From Nitrospira sp. (GTDB lineage Bacteria > Nitrospirota > Nitrospiria > Nitrospirales > Nitrospiraceae): a stretch of 39,843 nt of DNA. A program made the translations under genes and the position numbers. The stretch spans positions 280,007 through 319,849 of the forward strand of contig SWDG01000023.1 of the NCBI GenBank assembly GCA_005116965.1. Reading direction: 5' to 3'. Positions 8,145-17,496 of the stretch are shown here, piece by piece. The first letter of the stretch is position 1. Each line of letters begins with the position of its first letter. Below the pieces are notes generated by a model. That model ran no database searches and was not told where the DNA came from. It saw only the letters and a program-made list of their open reading frames with translations.

Positions 8145-9212
8145 ATGACTTATTCGGAACAACGATTCACGAACGACGCTCGCCTCGCTGAGCGGGCGAA
8201 GCGGGCTTCACGAGATACGGTTCAAAAATCCTTGATCGATTGCCATGTCCATCTCGCGGCGCTGCCCGATGGCGACAATGGGTGCTTCATCTCCCCGAAA
8301 CTCCTCCGAAGTCCCCTCTTTCGCTTCTTGCTGTGGAAACATGATCTCTCACCGACAGAGCCACGAGAGGCCAATCAGCGATATCTGGATCACCTCCTCA
8401 CGGAGTTACGCACCTCTCACCATGTCTCACAGGTGGTACTGCTTGGCATGGACGGGTTCTACGACCAGACCGGCCTGCTCAATCGCCAGCATACAGACTT
8501 TCTTGTCAGCAACGACTACGTCTTCAAAACCGTGCAGGCCCATCCCGATGTTTTTTTGGCCGGCCCTTCGATCAATCCGCAGCGTGCAGATGCCATTGAT
8601 GAAGTTCACCGCTGCGCCGATGCCGGCGCTGTCCTGATCAAAGTCTTACCGAACGCCCAGCACTTCAACCCGGCTGATCAGAAGTACAAACCGTTCTACC
8701 GCGCACTGGCCCAGAGAAAGTTGCCGTTTCTCAGCCATGTCGGCTACGAGTTCAGTCTGATCGGTAAGGATCAATCACTCGGCGATCCTGATCGACTTCG
8801 CCTGGCATTAGACGAGGGTGTCACCGTCATCGCCGCCCATGCCTGCAGCTACGGCCTGATGTTGCATGAGAAGTTTCTGCCCACCTTTCGTAAACTCGCG
8901 CAGCGTTATCCGCACTTCTACGCCGATATTTCAGCCCTGACTCAGCCTCACCGGTTGAAGATGCTGTTGCATCTCAGACATTACCCAGAGCTTCATTCAC
9001 GCCTCCTCTTCGGAACAGATTACCCGTTGTCCGTCTTTCACATGGCTGCCTGGGGTCGTGTCGGCCTTGGCACGTTATGGAACATAATCCGCACACGAAA
9101 CCGCTTCGATCGGCAAGTTGAGGTCTGTAACGGGCTCCGTCTTGGTTTTCGCTCACTCGGAGACATACTGCCGCATTCACAACTTTCCAGGGCGACGCGC
9201 AATGAATCGTGA
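8145..9212 (+). CDS. Amidohydrolase-family metal-dependent hydrolase
   Basis: A 355-residue TIM-barrel hydrolase of the amidohydrolase-2 type. Candidate metal ligands appear in order: HxH in LIDCHVHL on strand 1, LSHVG, VIAAHAC, and the strand-8 aspartate in LLFGTDYPL. The family hydrolyses or decarboxylates small ring or amide substrates; the substrate here cannot be read from sequence. The first ~29 codons before LIDCHVHL look unlike the family and partly overlap a host repeat motif, so an internal TTG at 8232 is an alternative start. It stands alone between the acyltransferase fusion and the sigma-factor remnant. Confidence 0.78.
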   Translation: MTYSEQRFTNDARLAERAKRASRDTVQKSLIDCHVHLAALPDGDNGCFISPKLLRSPLFRFLLWKHDLSPTEPREANQRYLDHLLTELRTSHHVSQVVLLGMDGFYDQTGLLNRQHTDFLVSNDYVFKTVQAHPDVFLAGPSINPQRADAIDEVHRCADAGAVLIKVLPNAQHFNPADQKYKPFYRALAQRKLPFLSHVGYEFSLIGKDQSLGDPDRLRLALDEGVTVIAAHACSYGLMLHEKFLPTFRKLAQRYPHFYADISALTQPHRLKMLLHLRHYPELHSRLLFGTDYPLSVFHMAAWGRVGLGTLWNIIRTRNRFDRQVEVCNGLRLGFRSLGDILPHSQLSRATRNES

Positions 9213-9441
9213 TCAGATACTGGCCACCCTTCGCGAAAGGATCCTCGCCTTCGCGACATCACGGGTATCGAGGGACCATACTGAGGACTTGACGCAGGAC
9301 ACAATGCCAGTTCTGCATGAGAAGTATTCCATGGTGAGTATAATCAAGAATCGGTTGAGGGTCTGCCGCTCGCCGATACCGGGGACGATCCCGTGACTCA
9401 ACTCGATCAGAAACAGCGTGTCGATCGACTTCTCTCAGCCG
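9202..9441 (+). pseudogene. Remnant of an ECF-like RNA polymerase sigma factor
   Basis: Frame 1 from the ATG at 9202 reads MNRDQILATLRERILAFA, then an RVSRDHTEDLTQDT helix and LHEKYSMV, which resembles sigma region 2 of sigma-70-family ECF proteins. At about 9337-9342 the homology jumps to frame 3 and continues NQESVEGLPLADTGDDP, then LDQKQRVDRLLSA, which looks like the linker before region 4. Most of region 2 and all of region 4 are missing. I read this as a gene broken by an internal deletion plus loss of its 3' end. It abuts a lipoprotein-sorting gene that lacks its own start. Identification rests on recalled family pattern only. Confidence 0.55.
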
Positions 9442-10056
9442 AATATGACCACCTATTCAAAGTTGCGTCCGAGTGGGACGGAGCTGAGCTTGGTGGTCAA
9501 GTTTAACCTGCCGGTTGACGTCCAAGGGACCACGTTCTTGCAAATACAGAATGCCGATACCGATGACGATATGTGGATTTATTTGCCGGCCTTAAAAAAA
9601 ACACGGCGTCTCGTATCGGCTAACAAACGAGATAGCTTTGTTGGGTCTGATTTTGCCTACGGCGATGTCCTGACGTTGAGCCCAAAGCTGTTTCAGCATG
9701 TTCTCGTGAAGTCAGAGGTCTACGACAATGTTGAGTGTTTCGTGGTCGAATCTGTTCCAAAAGATCAATCGAAAGTTGAGGATTTTGGCTATACCAAGAA
9801 AGTCACCTGGTTGCGCAAGGATAACTATTTAGAATCCAGGGTGGAATACTTTAACGACCGCAATGAGCGAATCAAGACACAAACGACCAGCAATCATCGA
9901 TTGTTGCAGGCGCAGCCCCCACGATGGATTGCGATGAAACGAGAAATGGTCAACCATGAGAGTGGGCATAAAACCATTGTCCTGGTTGAGAAGACAGATA
10001 CCGAAAAAGAGCTGGAGGATAACCTCTTTACTGTACGCTCGATCGAGACGAAATAG
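9418..10056 (+). pseudogene. Outer-membrane lipoprotein-sorting protein, N-terminus missing
   Basis: About 205 recognisable residues of the LolA-like 'outer membrane lipoprotein-sorting protein' family: TTYSKLRPSGTEL, then DDDMWIYLPALKKTRRLVS, KRDSFVGSDFAYGDVL, and the C-terminal VNHESGHKTIVLVEK. Full-length members are exported and have a signal peptide plus roughly 60-70 residues before this point. Here the frame opens with a fortuitous GTG inside the sigma-factor remnant and has no signal sequence, so the product would stay in the cytoplasm. Homology appears to start near 9440. The reading frame is otherwise intact, suggesting recent damage. Such proteins usually sit with an RND/MMPL exporter and a beta-barrel partner; the barrel follows here but no exporter is present. 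Confidence 0.6.
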
Positions 10057-10076
10057 TTCAACGGTCCTGCCACTTC

Positions 10077-11426
10077 ATGATGATTCCCAGACCAGGTCAT
10101 GGTTTGCAATGGGCTATCCTGGCCATACAGAAAGGTGTGACGGCCTGTAGAAATGCCCTCGTCCTGCTTGTCGCATTTGTATTCTTCATTTCGGGAGTGA
10201 TCAGGGCGGAAGGAACGAGCATACGTAGGGCACCGAGGGAAATGGTGGATTGGCTGCAAGTGGACTATTCCCTCCGTGGCGCCTACTGGAGTTCAGATCG
10301 CCAGCTCAACTCAGCGAATCACTTTGGGGTGAGTGAGCTGTGGCTACGTTCGCAACCCAAACTCGGGGAGAATCTCTCTGGTCGGTTTGAGGGGTGGCTG
10401 ATCGATCAGGATTTGTTCCGGGGGGCGAGCCCCAAGTTTGAGCTCCGTGAGGGCTATCTGAATTATCGAGGGAATGCCTTCGACGTGAGTGTTGGCCGAC
10501 GTATCGTGGTCTGGGGCCGTGCCGATAGCATTAATCCCACAGATGTGATCAGTTCACGTGATCGAACGTTATTGTTCCCTGAGGATGATGATCAGCGGCG
10601 CGGAAATTTCATGGTCACGGGCAACTATGCGCTCACCGACAACAGTACGGTGAGTCTCTTCTGGTTGCCGGAATTTCGGCCCACGATTCTTCCCATTGCG
10701 GCAACACCCGGCACGTTCAATCAGGGACAAGACACCACTACCGAACTCGTGCAGTTTGCTGCCAAGTATGACTACGCGGGCAAAGGCGGCGATTGGTCGA
10801 TTTCTTATTTTGATGGCCTGGATCGAAACCCAAACCTTGCGGTGACCGCCATTAACCCCTTGGGTGTGTCATTTGTTCAGCGGTATTACCGAATCCGTGC
10901 GATTGGGGTTGATGCCGCAACCACGATTGGGCGATACGGACTAAGAGGCGAAGTGGCTTACGTGAGAACCCAGGATGAGAAAGGAAACAACCCAGAAATC
11001 TTCAATCCATACCTCTTTGCCGTGGTTGGTGCAGAACGGGATGTCGTACAGAATTGGAATATCAATGTGCAATATCTGTTTCACTATACCTTTTCCTATC
11101 AGTCCCCACAGGTTATTCAGAGTCCGATTTCCCGGGCCATTGGTGAAGCGAATAACCTCCTATCACTTCAAACCCATCAAACGCTCCATGGGCTGTCGTT
11201 GCGCCTCAATCGTAAATGGCTCAATGACTTCTTAGAAACGGGACTGACCAGCGTGGTCTTCTTTAATGATGGGGATGTGCTCGTAACCCCAAAAGTGACC
11301 TATAAGGTCACCGATAATCTGCGCATTACAGTTGGGGGGGATTATTATTCTGGTAGTAGCAATACCGTATTGGGGCGATTGAAGGGTAACAGCACTGCGT
11401 ACCTCGCAGTGAGGATCGGATATTAA
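10077..11426 (+). CDS. Outer-membrane beta-barrel protein, DUF1302-like
   Basis: A 449-residue exported protein with alternating aromatic beta strands throughout (e.g. GRFEGWLIDQDLFRG, then LNYRGNAFDVSVGRRIVVWG) and a C-terminal strand ending in an aromatic residue (AYLAVRIGY), the signal for outer-membrane insertion. The GRRIVVWGRADSINPTDV motif resembles DUF1302/alginate-export-like barrels. A hydrophobic segment (NALVLLVAFVFFISG, then VIRAEG) is the likely signal peptide. It lies ~25 residues in, so a GTG at 10137 is a plausible alternative start that would place the signal at the N-terminus. It follows the truncated lipoprotein-sorting gene by 20 nt, and the two were probably one operon. 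Transported substrate is unknown. Confidence 0.75.
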   Translation: MMIPRPGHGLQWAILAIQKGVTACRNALVLLVAFVFFISGVIRAEGTSIRRAPREMVDWLQVDYSLRGAYWSSDRQLNSANHFGVSELWLRSQPKLGENLSGRFEGWLIDQDLFRGASPKFELREGYLNYRGNAFDVSVGRRIVVWGRADSINPTDVISSRDRTLLFPEDDDQRRGNFMVTGNYALTDNSTVSLFWLPEFRPTILPIAATPGTFNQGQDTTTELVQFAAKYDYAGKGGDWSISYFDGLDRNPNLAVTAINPLGVSFVQRYYRIRAIGVDAATTIGRYGLRGEVAYVRTQDEKGNNPEIFNPYLFAVVGAERDVVQNWNINVQYLFHYTFSYQSPQVIQSPISRAIGEANNLLSLQTHQTLHGLSLRLNRKWLNDFLETGLTSVVFFNDGDVLVTPKVTYKVTDNLRITVGGDYYSGSSNTVLGRLKGNSTAYLAVRIGY

Positions 11427-11766
11427 GGATAATGGAACGGACGGTGCTACAGATCCTTCGTCAATCTCCGACGGGGCAGCTGAGACAGAAGCACCTCCCT
11501 CAAGCGCTCACCCCCATGATCCCCGTATATGAACAGCAACATAATCGAGGTTCTCTCTCATCAGCCTCTTGCATATCCGTACTGACGGCGTTCCGCCCAT
11601 TCCCATGAGTCATAGTTTCACACACGCACCTTACACCGCGTCAAAGAGCGAGGGGCGGTTCAGGGCCGAGCAACCCAATTCGGGGACGCGCCCCAAAATG
11701 AACGGGCCGTTCTCCCTTGAAGGAGAACGGCCCTTGGTATTGCCGAGGAACTGATCGCGATCTGAT
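11427..11766. other. Intergenic region with terminator hairpin
   Basis: This 340-base gap lies between two convergent genes. Short ORFs in it lack coding character and I recognise no RNA. The only structured element seen is the perfect hairpin at 11704-11733, annotated separately. Confidence 0.5.
11704..11733. terminator. Strong hairpin between convergent genes
   Basis: GGGCCGTTCTCC and GGAGAACGGCCC form a perfect 12-bp stem with a 6-nt loop. It stands about 30 nt past the stop of the minus-strand lipoprotein gene and 280 nt past the plus-strand barrel gene. On the minus strand it is followed by GTTCATTTT, a weak U-tract, so it most likely terminates the lipoprotein gene. Confidence 0.7.
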
Positions 11767-12453
11767 CTACGGCATAACAGAGATCCGATCTTTGATCAGA
11801 TCAAAGGTTTCTTTTGGAACCACGTTTTTCGCGACCAATTCACCCTTCACGCGATAAGGACGATTGCTCACGATGCGATCGGCCTCGTCCTGCTTCAGGC
11901 CGAGAAAGAGAATCATGTCGTTTGCTGAAACCTTATTAATATTCATCGCCGCCGATGCAGCGACGGGAGCAACCGTCGCGGTTCCGGATGGAGCCTGGCT
12001 TGGTGTCAGTGTCGCTGTTTGAGCGGTCGCCCCGGCAAGGGAACGATCCTTGAGCTCTTTTTGATACCGCGCAACCAATGATTTCAGTGTGTCATTATGA
12101 CGTTTCACATCCTGATATTCCTGCCGCACATTCTTATTCTGCGCTGATAACGCCTTGACTTTATCCTCAAGTTCTTTGGTTCGTCCCTCGCTCGTGCCTC
12201 GCTCCGCATCACGTCCGTGCTCAATGCGCTGGAGTTCATCACGGGCCGCTTGCGCCTCATTGCCGAACTTCACGTTCAGTTCCTTGAGGGTTCGGACCTG
12301 CTGTTCCATGGCGCCCTTCTGTTGGCGAGTCTTCTCCAGTTCCATCTTGACGTTGTCTGCCTCGGCCAACGCGCCTTGGTACTTCTTGTTGGATACGCAG
12401 CCCGTGGCCAACACCGCCCCAACCAACACCATCGCCGTCCACTCGCGTCTCAT
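11767..12453 (-). CDS. Coiled-coil lipoprotein with helix-hairpin-helix C-terminus
   Basis: A 228-residue predicted lipoprotein. The N-terminus (MRREWTAMVLVGAVLATGCV) ends in a lipobox with C19. Residues ~28-135 are a long heptad-rich coiled coil, rich in E, K, Q and R. A low-complexity Ala/Thr/Pro linker follows, and residues ~172-228 contain INKVSANDMILFLGL and DRIVSNRPYRVKGEL, which resemble the ComEA-like helix-hairpin-helix that contacts DNA or protein. Lipid attachment would follow LspA, encoded nearby. It could tether something to the envelope, but no function is established. A hairpin terminator follows the stop codon. Confidence 0.65.
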   Translation of the reverse strand: MRREWTAMVLVGAVLATGCVSNKKYQGALAEADNVKMELEKTRQQKGAMEQQVRTLKELNVKFGNEAQAARDELQRIEHGRDAERGTSEGRTKELEDKVKALSAQNKNVRQEYQDVKRHNDTLKSLVARYQKELKDRSLAGATAQTATLTPSQAPSGTATVAPVAASAAMNINKVSANDMILFLGLKQDEADRIVSNRPYRVKGELVAKNVVPKETFDLIKDRISVMP

Positions 12454-12724
12454 GCGATCCTCCCTCCATCAAATCTTACGGCTTGCCCGAGCATCATATT
12501 GAACATTCCGCCGACCCGGCTGAGACCGTAGTTCTTGCGGTTTCTTTCCTTGTGTGTATGCCAACATCCCAGCATTGTCAACATATTTGCCGTTGTAGGA
12601 ATCGGTTCGGGTCAGACCTGACAACCATCTGCCGCTTGACGGATTGTCGTCGCTCTGTGATCATCCCCCACATTCTATCGGTGATGGCCGTAACCGCTCA
12701 CTTACTATTTGATGTGGGGTACGC
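12454..12724. other. Divergent intergenic region
   Basis: This 271-base gap separates the divergently transcribed lipoprotein gene and uppP, so it should hold both promoters. I could not pick convincing -35/-10 pairs by eye, and short ORFs here have no recognisable product. Confidence 0.4.
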
Positions 12725-13600
12725 ATGAACGAATGGGGCCCAATGCTCGCCGTGATACTGGGGATCGTCGAAGGACTCACAGAGTTTCTCCCCGTCTCGT
12801 CCACGGGACATCTTATTTTGGTAGGCCATGCCCTCGGCTTCACTGGTGACGTCGCTGCCAACGCGGAAATCTCTATCCAGCTGGGTGCGATTTTGGCCGT
12901 GATCGTCTTTGAACGCGAGAAAATCAGCCGGCTGCTGTCCGGCGCATGGCAGGAGCAGAAGGCCTTGCGTGCAACCTCGGCAAACCAGCCTCCCACCGCA
13001 TGGTCCGACCGCGTCAAGGCCTCGATGCGGAATCATCCCAACGTATGGTTCCTGCTGGGACTCGGGATTGCCTTTTTGCCCGCAGCCATACTCGGTCTGT
13101 TGGCTCACGGGTGGATCAAGTCGCATTTGTTCACTCCTCTGACAGTGGCTTTAACGTCGATCCTGGGGGGTATTATCATCCTCATCGTGGAAGCGACGAA
13201 ACGGACCACCCATGCCAAGAGTCTGGATCAGGTGTCGGCTGTCCATGCCTTCTGGATCGGGCTGGCACAATGCGCGTCCCTCATCCCCGGCATGTCTCGC
13301 TCCGGCTCAACGATCATCGGAGGCCTGCTCGCCGGACTCGACCGAAAAGTGGCCACAGAATACTCCTTCTTTCTCGCGCTCCCGACCATCATCGCTGCGA
13401 CAGTCTACGAAACATGGAAAGCACGAGGAGCGTTCACTGATCAGGATTATATGGCGCTCGGCCTCGGCATGCTCATCTCATTTTTGGTGGCCTGGGCCGT
13501 CATCGCCGTCTTCCTGACCTATGTCCAACGGCATACCTTGCGAGTCTTTGCATACTATCGTATTATCCTCGGAGTGTTGGTCATGTTGGTCGTCCGCTGA
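12725..13600 (+). CDS. uppP: Undecaprenyl-diphosphatase
   Basis: UppP (BacA) dephosphorylates undecaprenyl pyrophosphate at the cytoplasmic membrane so the lipid carrier can be reused for peptidoglycan and O-antigen synthesis; overexpression gives bacitracin resistance. The 291-residue protein shows both signature regions: GLTEFLPVSSTGHL near residues 18-31 (the E/S/H catalytic cluster) and LIPGMSRSGSTI near residues 184-195. It has about eight hydrophobic helices and normal length. The DUF2024 gene starts 12 nt after its stop, so the two are likely co-transcribed. Confidence 0.95.
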   Translation: MNEWGPMLAVILGIVEGLTEFLPVSSTGHLILVGHALGFTGDVAANAEISIQLGAILAVIVFEREKISRLLSGAWQEQKALRATSANQPPTAWSDRVKASMRNHPNVWFLLGLGIAFLPAAILGLLAHGWIKSHLFTPLTVALTSILGGIIILIVEATKRTTHAKSLDQVSAVHAFWIGLAQCASLIPGMSRSGSTIIGGLLAGLDRKVATEYSFFLALPTIIAATVYETWKARGAFTDQDYMALGLGMLISFLVAWAVIAVFLTYVQRHTLRVFAYYRIILGVLVMLVVR

Positions 13601-13612
13601 AAGGAGCTGTTC

Positions 13613-13873
13613 ATGTCTTCGGATACGATTCACGTCTACGACACTTGGGTCACCGGCAAGAGCGGTCGCATTCACTTCGACGTCATGACGACGGATGAAG
13701 CCACCGCCCTCAAACTTGCCAAGGAGTACCTCATGAGCATCGGAGAACCGACTGCGACACTCACCACGAGGGAGTGCCAATTCTGTCACAGTGAACCGCT
13801 GGTCATGTTTACGGCGGAGCAGCAAAAGCAAGTCAAGGAACAGGGCGGATTTATCGTTCGCATGCCGGCCTGA
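13613..13873 (+). CDS. DUF2024-family small protein
   Basis: An 86-residue protein that fits DUF2024: an IHVYDTWVTGKSGRIHFDVM start, a central helix (ALKLAKEYLMSIGE), and a CQFCHSEP segment with a CxxCH pattern, then QGGFIVRMPA. The CxxCH lies in a protein with no signal peptide, so haem attachment is unlikely and metal binding is possible. A good Shine-Dalgarno (AAAGGAGC) precedes the ATG. It is spaced 12 nt from uppP and is probably its operon partner. No biochemical function is known to me. Confidence 0.75.
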   Translation: MSSDTIHVYDTWVTGKSGRIHFDVMTTDEATALKLAKEYLMSIGEPTATLTTRECQFCHSEPLVMFTAEQQKQVKEQGGFIVRMPA

Positions 13874-13901
13874 TTCCCAGTTCGTGGTGTTGAGTGTTGC
13901 C

Positions 13902-13932
13902 TTGTGAGTGAGTGAGCGATCGACACTCACAA
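13902..13932. terminator. Hairpin between convergent DUF2024 gene and lspA
   Basis: TTGTGAGTG and CACTCACAA form a perfect 9-bp stem around a 13-nt loop, midway between the two converging stops. No U-tract is visible on either strand, so termination is inferred only from position. Confidence 0.4.
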
Positions 13933-13958
13933 CATCAAAACCAAAACTCTTGATTGGA

Positions 13959-14474
13959 CTAACGTACCGAGGATATCTCCGACTCGGGAGGAGGATCTGC
14001 CTGCTTTTCGAAGGCAAAGTGAATGATGAGGAAAATGACCCCAATGGTGATCGCGGAATCCGCAACGTTGAAAGCGGGCCAATGGTAGGTTTCAATGTAG
14101 ACATCTAGAAAATCGATCACCTCGCCAAAGCGAAGCCGATCGATCAAATTGCCGATCGCCCCGCCCAATATTCCCGCGACACTGATACGGCCCACCCAAT
14201 CTTCCTCCGGCATCCGCAGCAGAATCGTGCCCAGCAACCCAAGGGCAAAAATCGAGGTCAGGCCGAAGAACACCATCCGGAATGCGTTGCTGCTCCCGGC
14301 CAACAGACCGAATGCCGCGCCAGGGTTCCGAATATAGGTCAGACTGAAGAGGTTGGGAATGACTGGGATCGATTCATGCAACCGCATCGTGTGCATGATC
14401 TGCTGCTTGGTCAGCTGATCGAGAAGAATAATACCGCCGGTCATCGAAGCGAGTGCGAGGTTGCGAAGACTCAA
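13959..14474 (-). CDS. lspA: Lipoprotein signal peptidase (signal peptidase II)
   Basis: LspA is the aspartic membrane protease that removes signal peptides from diacylglyceryl-prolipoproteins. The 171-residue protein has four hydrophobic segments and the conserved motifs in order: an N-terminal [30 protein letters not shown](R)[11 protein letters not shown] (first catalytic Asp region), and [11 protein letters not shown] (second catalytic Asp). Its start is a TTG that overlaps the ileS stop in TTGA, a 4-nt overlap, so translation is coupled. The ileS-lspA order is common in bacteria. Several lipoproteins in this window would be its substrates. Confidence 0.95.
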   Translation of the reverse strand: MSLRNLALASMTGGIILLDQLTKQQIMHTMRLHESIPVIPNLFSLTYIRNPGAAFGLLAGSSNAFRMVFFGLTSIFALGLLGTILLRMPEEDWVGRISVAGILGGAIGNLIDRLRFGEVIDFLDVYIETYHWPAFNVADSAITIGVIFLIIHFAFEKQADPPPESEISSVR

Positions 14475-17284
14475 CGGACAGCCTCCACACAGCGATCACA
14501 CAGCATCGGATGGGTCGCATCTTTGCCGACCGCTTCTCGATAGTTCCAACAACGTTCGCATTTCGCGGCATCCGACCTCTCAACCGTGATCCGAATATCC
14601 GCAGGTCCCATCTCTGCCTGTTTCACAGTCACCCGCGACACGATAAAAATTGCACTAAGATCTCCGCCATACGCCGTCAAAAATCGATAGGCCTCAGGTC
14701 CTGCCTCGATCTGGACATGCGCTTCAAGTGACGACCCGATCACCTTGTCTCGGCGTCGGATTTCCAAGTCTCCCTGAACACGGGATCGATAGGCCAGTAG
14801 CGTTTCCCACCGAGCCGTGAGCTCTTCGTCTCGCCAGACAGGCTCACCCTCGGGAAACGAGGTGAGATGCACACTCGTCGCGTCCTTGCGCGCAGCATCC
14901 GGCAGCATGCGCCAGATCTCCTCGGCAGTAAAACTAAGAATCGGCGCCATGAGTTTCGCCAGGGTCACGGTAATTTCACACAGAACAGTCTGGGCCCCTC
15001 GCCGCAGTGGAGCGTCGGCTCGGAATGTATACAGTCGATCTTTCAGAATGTCGAGATACACCGCACTGAGATCCACCGAACAAAAGTTGTTCAAGGCATG
15101 GAAGATGGCGTGAAACTCAAACTCTTCGTAGGCGCGGCGTACTTTCGTGATGAGTTCACCAAGCCGCGACAGCACCCATCGGTCCAACTCCGACAGGCAG
15201 TCATAGGGAACACGGTGTATCGCCGGATCAAAATCATACAAATTACTCAGCAAGAACCGAGACGTATTGCGAACTTTCCGGTACGCTTCGATCAGATGAT
15301 TTAGAATTTCCTGCGAGATGCGCAGATCTTCCCGATAGTCCTGGGCCGCCACCCACAGACGGAGGATTTCCGCGCCCGACTGTTTGATGACATCTTGGGG
15401 CGCCACAACATTCCCGGCCGATTTGGACATCTTCTTCCCCTGCCCATCGACAACAAAACCATGGGTCAACACCGCCTGATAAGGCGCCCGATGATCCGTG
15501 GTCACACCGGCGAGCAGCGCGCTATGGAACCAGCCCCGATGCTGATCGGAACCCTCAAGATATAAATCGGCCGGCCACCACTTCCGTGGTTTCAGAACAG
15601 CTGCAAAGCTGACCCCGGATTCAAACCAGACATCCAGAATGTCACGTTCCTTCTCAAATGTGGTTCCTCCACACTTCGGACAGGTTGTTCCTGTGGGTAA
15701 CAGATCACGAGCCGCCCGTTCGAACCACACATCGGCGCCCGTGGATTCCATCAACGCGGCAAGATGCTCGATGACGACCTGGTCAGCAAGCACATGGCGA
15801 CACCCTTCGCAGGTAAAGCCTGGGATGGGCACACCCCACACACGTTGCCGCGAAAGACACCAGTCAGGCCGGTTGTCGATCATGCCGAAGATCCGATCAC
15901 GGCCATAGGCTGGAATCCATCGAACCCGCTCAATTTCCGCCAGGGCTTCCTTCCGCAATTCATTGGTCTCCATCGACACGAACCACTGCTCGGTCGCGCG
16001 AAAGATCACTGGATTTTTACACCGCCAACAGTGGGGATACGAATGCCGGAGCGAGCCATGCCCGAGCAAACGCCCGTTCGCCTGAAGGTACTCGACAATC
16101 TTCGGATTGGCCTTCAAGACCTGCTGTCCGGCGAACTCTGTGACGATCGAAGTAAACCGTCCACCGTTGTCCACCGGTGCGACAATTTCAAGACGCTCCC
16201 CTGTCGAGGCTTTGGCATTGTGATCAAGCACGAGCAGATAGTCTTCCATCCCGTGTCCCGGCGCAATGTGAACACACCCTGTCCCTTGATCGAGCGTCAC
16301 AAAATCGCCTAATACGATTGGTGACAGACCGGTGGACAAGGGCCGTTGCGTCTCCAAGCCTTCGAATCCATCTCCGCCTTTTTTCACACCGACCACGCGA
16401 TAGTGCTCGATCGCACAAGCTTTCACCACGCTATCCAAAAGTTTTTCCGCCACAATCAGCAACTCGTCGCCGACCTCAACAAAGGCATAGTCAAAATCTC
16501 GATGGAGGCAGACAGCCTGATTCGCCGGGAGCGTCCAGGGCGTGGTCGTCCAGATGACGACGGAGACCAACTTCATCCCTTCCGGAAAGGAGACACCTGG
16601 GAAGGTGCGGTTGAGAACGGTCGGCGATGTGACGACCGGAAACTTGACGTAGATCGACGGGGACGTATGGTCCTCGTACTCGACCTCCGCTTCCGCAAGC
16701 GCCGTCTGATCTTGCGTACACCAGAGAACCGGCTTGAGCCCCTTATAGACCCCCCCACGCTCGACAAATTTCCCGAATTCACGAATGATCGTGGCTTCAT
16801 ACCCAGGAGTCATCGTCAGGTAGGGATGATCCCATTCTCCCAACACCCCCAGCCGCTTGAATTCCTCTCGCTGCGTCTTCACAAACCGCTCGGCATACTC
16901 GCGACAGAGTCTGCGGATCGCCACAACATCTAAGTCTTTCTTCTTGTCCCCCAACTCCTTCATGACTTGATGCTCGATGGGCAACCCATGGCAATCCCAC
17001 CCCGGCACATAGGGTGCCTGAAAACCAGCCATCGTCTTTGACTTGACGATAATGTCTTTCAAAACCTTGTTCAGCGCATGTCCGATATGGATGCGGCCAT
17101 TGGCATAGGGAGGGCCATCGTGCAGCACATACCGAGGCCGTCCCTGCCCTTTCGCCTGAATCTGGTCATAGAGCTTCTGCTCCTCCCACCAGGCCAACAT
17201 GTCAGGCTCCCGCTGCGGCAGATTGGCCTTCATGGGGAAATCGGTTTTCGGAAGGTTGAGCGTGGCTTTGTAATCCATAGACAA
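14471..17284 (-). CDS. ileS: Isoleucyl-tRNA synthetase
   Basis: A class I aminoacyl-tRNA synthetase charging tRNA-Ile. The 937-residue protein has HIGH (H66-H69, in the [17 protein letters not shown] block), [10 protein letters not shown], the editing domain with the TTPWTLPAN region, KMSKS at 618-622, and a C-terminal zinc finger of four cysteines (C909, C912, C929, C932). That set marks the bacterial IleS1 type, which is typically mupirocin-sensitive; this last point is family knowledge. It starts [12 protein letters not shown] with a nearby alternative ATG. It overlaps lspA by 4 nt. Confidence 0.97.
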   Translation of the reverse strand: MSMDYKATLNLPKTDFPMKANLPQREPDMLAWWEEQKLYDQIQAKGQGRPRYVLHDGPPYANGRIHIGHALNKVLKDIIVKSKTMAGFQAPYVPGWDCHGLPIEHQVMKELGDKKKDLDVVAIRRLCREYAERFVKTQREEFKRLGVLGEWDHPYLTMTPGYEATIIREFGKFVERGGVYKGLKPVLWCTQDQTALAEAEVEYEDHTSPSIYVKFPVVTSPTVLNRTFPGVSFPEGMKLVSVVIWTTTPWTLPANQAVCLHRDFDYAFVEVGDELLIVAEKLLDSVVKACAIEHYRVVGVKKGGDGFEGLETQRPLSTGLSPIVLGDFVTLDQGTGCVHIAPGHGMEDYLLVLDHNAKASTGERLEIVAPVDNGGRFTSIVTEFAGQQVLKANPKIVEYLQANGRLLGHGSLRHSYPHCWRCKNPVIFRATEQWFVSMETNELRKEALAEIERVRWIPAYGRDRIFGMIDNRPDWCLSRQRVWGVPIPGFTCEGCRHVLADQVVIEHLAALMESTGADVWFERAARDLLPTGTTCPKCGGTTFEKERDILDVWFESGVSFAAVLKPRKWWPADLYLEGSDQHRGWFHSALLAGVTTDHRAPYQAVLTHGFVVDGQGKKMSKSAGNVVAPQDVIKQSGAEILRLWVAAQDYREDLRISQEILNHLIEAYRKVRNTSRFLLSNLYDFDPAIHRVPYDCLSELDRWVLSRLGELITKVRRAYEEFEFHAIFHALNNFCSVDLSAVYLDILKDRLYTFRADAPLRRGAQTVLCEITVTLAKLMAPILSFTAEEIWRMLPDAARKDATSVHLTSFPEGEPVWRDEELTARWETLLAYRSRVQGDLEIRRRDKVIGSSLEAHVQIEAGPEAYRFLTAYGGDLSAIFIVSRVTVKQAEMGPADIRITVERSDAAKCERCWNYREAVGKDATHPMLCDRCVEAVR

Positions 17285-17377
17285 AGGGATCCGAGTATTT
17301 ACATGGTGATCATACGGAATCGAGGGAATATACAGGAATGACTGGCGAGGTACTAGTCCTTACCCAATGTTGCAAAA

Positions 17378-17490
17378 TCGTGAAAAACGTCTTCAGGCAA
17401 AACCGCAGCGAGCGAGCATGCAAGACGTACCCTTGCGGTACATTGAGCTTGCGAACGACGTGAGAACACAGCGGGAAGCGTTTTTCACGA
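17378..17490. repeat. Fold-back intergenic repeat, copy A
   Basis: Outer 12-bp perfect inverted repeat TCGTGAAAAACG / CGTTTTTCACGA about 113 bp across, with an inner palindrome GTACC-CTTGC-GGTAC followed by ATTGAGCTT and GAGAAC. The inner core resembles that of copies B (20907-21027) and C (21876-21998): a GTAC palindrome, then TTGAG, then an A/G-rich GAGAAC-like block. It lies just past the nadA stop and could serve as a terminator. Confidence 0.6.
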
Positions 17491-17496
17491 CCCCAG

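Noticed and set aside
16346-16933. 195-codon plus-strand ORF within ileS
   Set aside because: Shadow frame of a strongly conserved synthetase gene.
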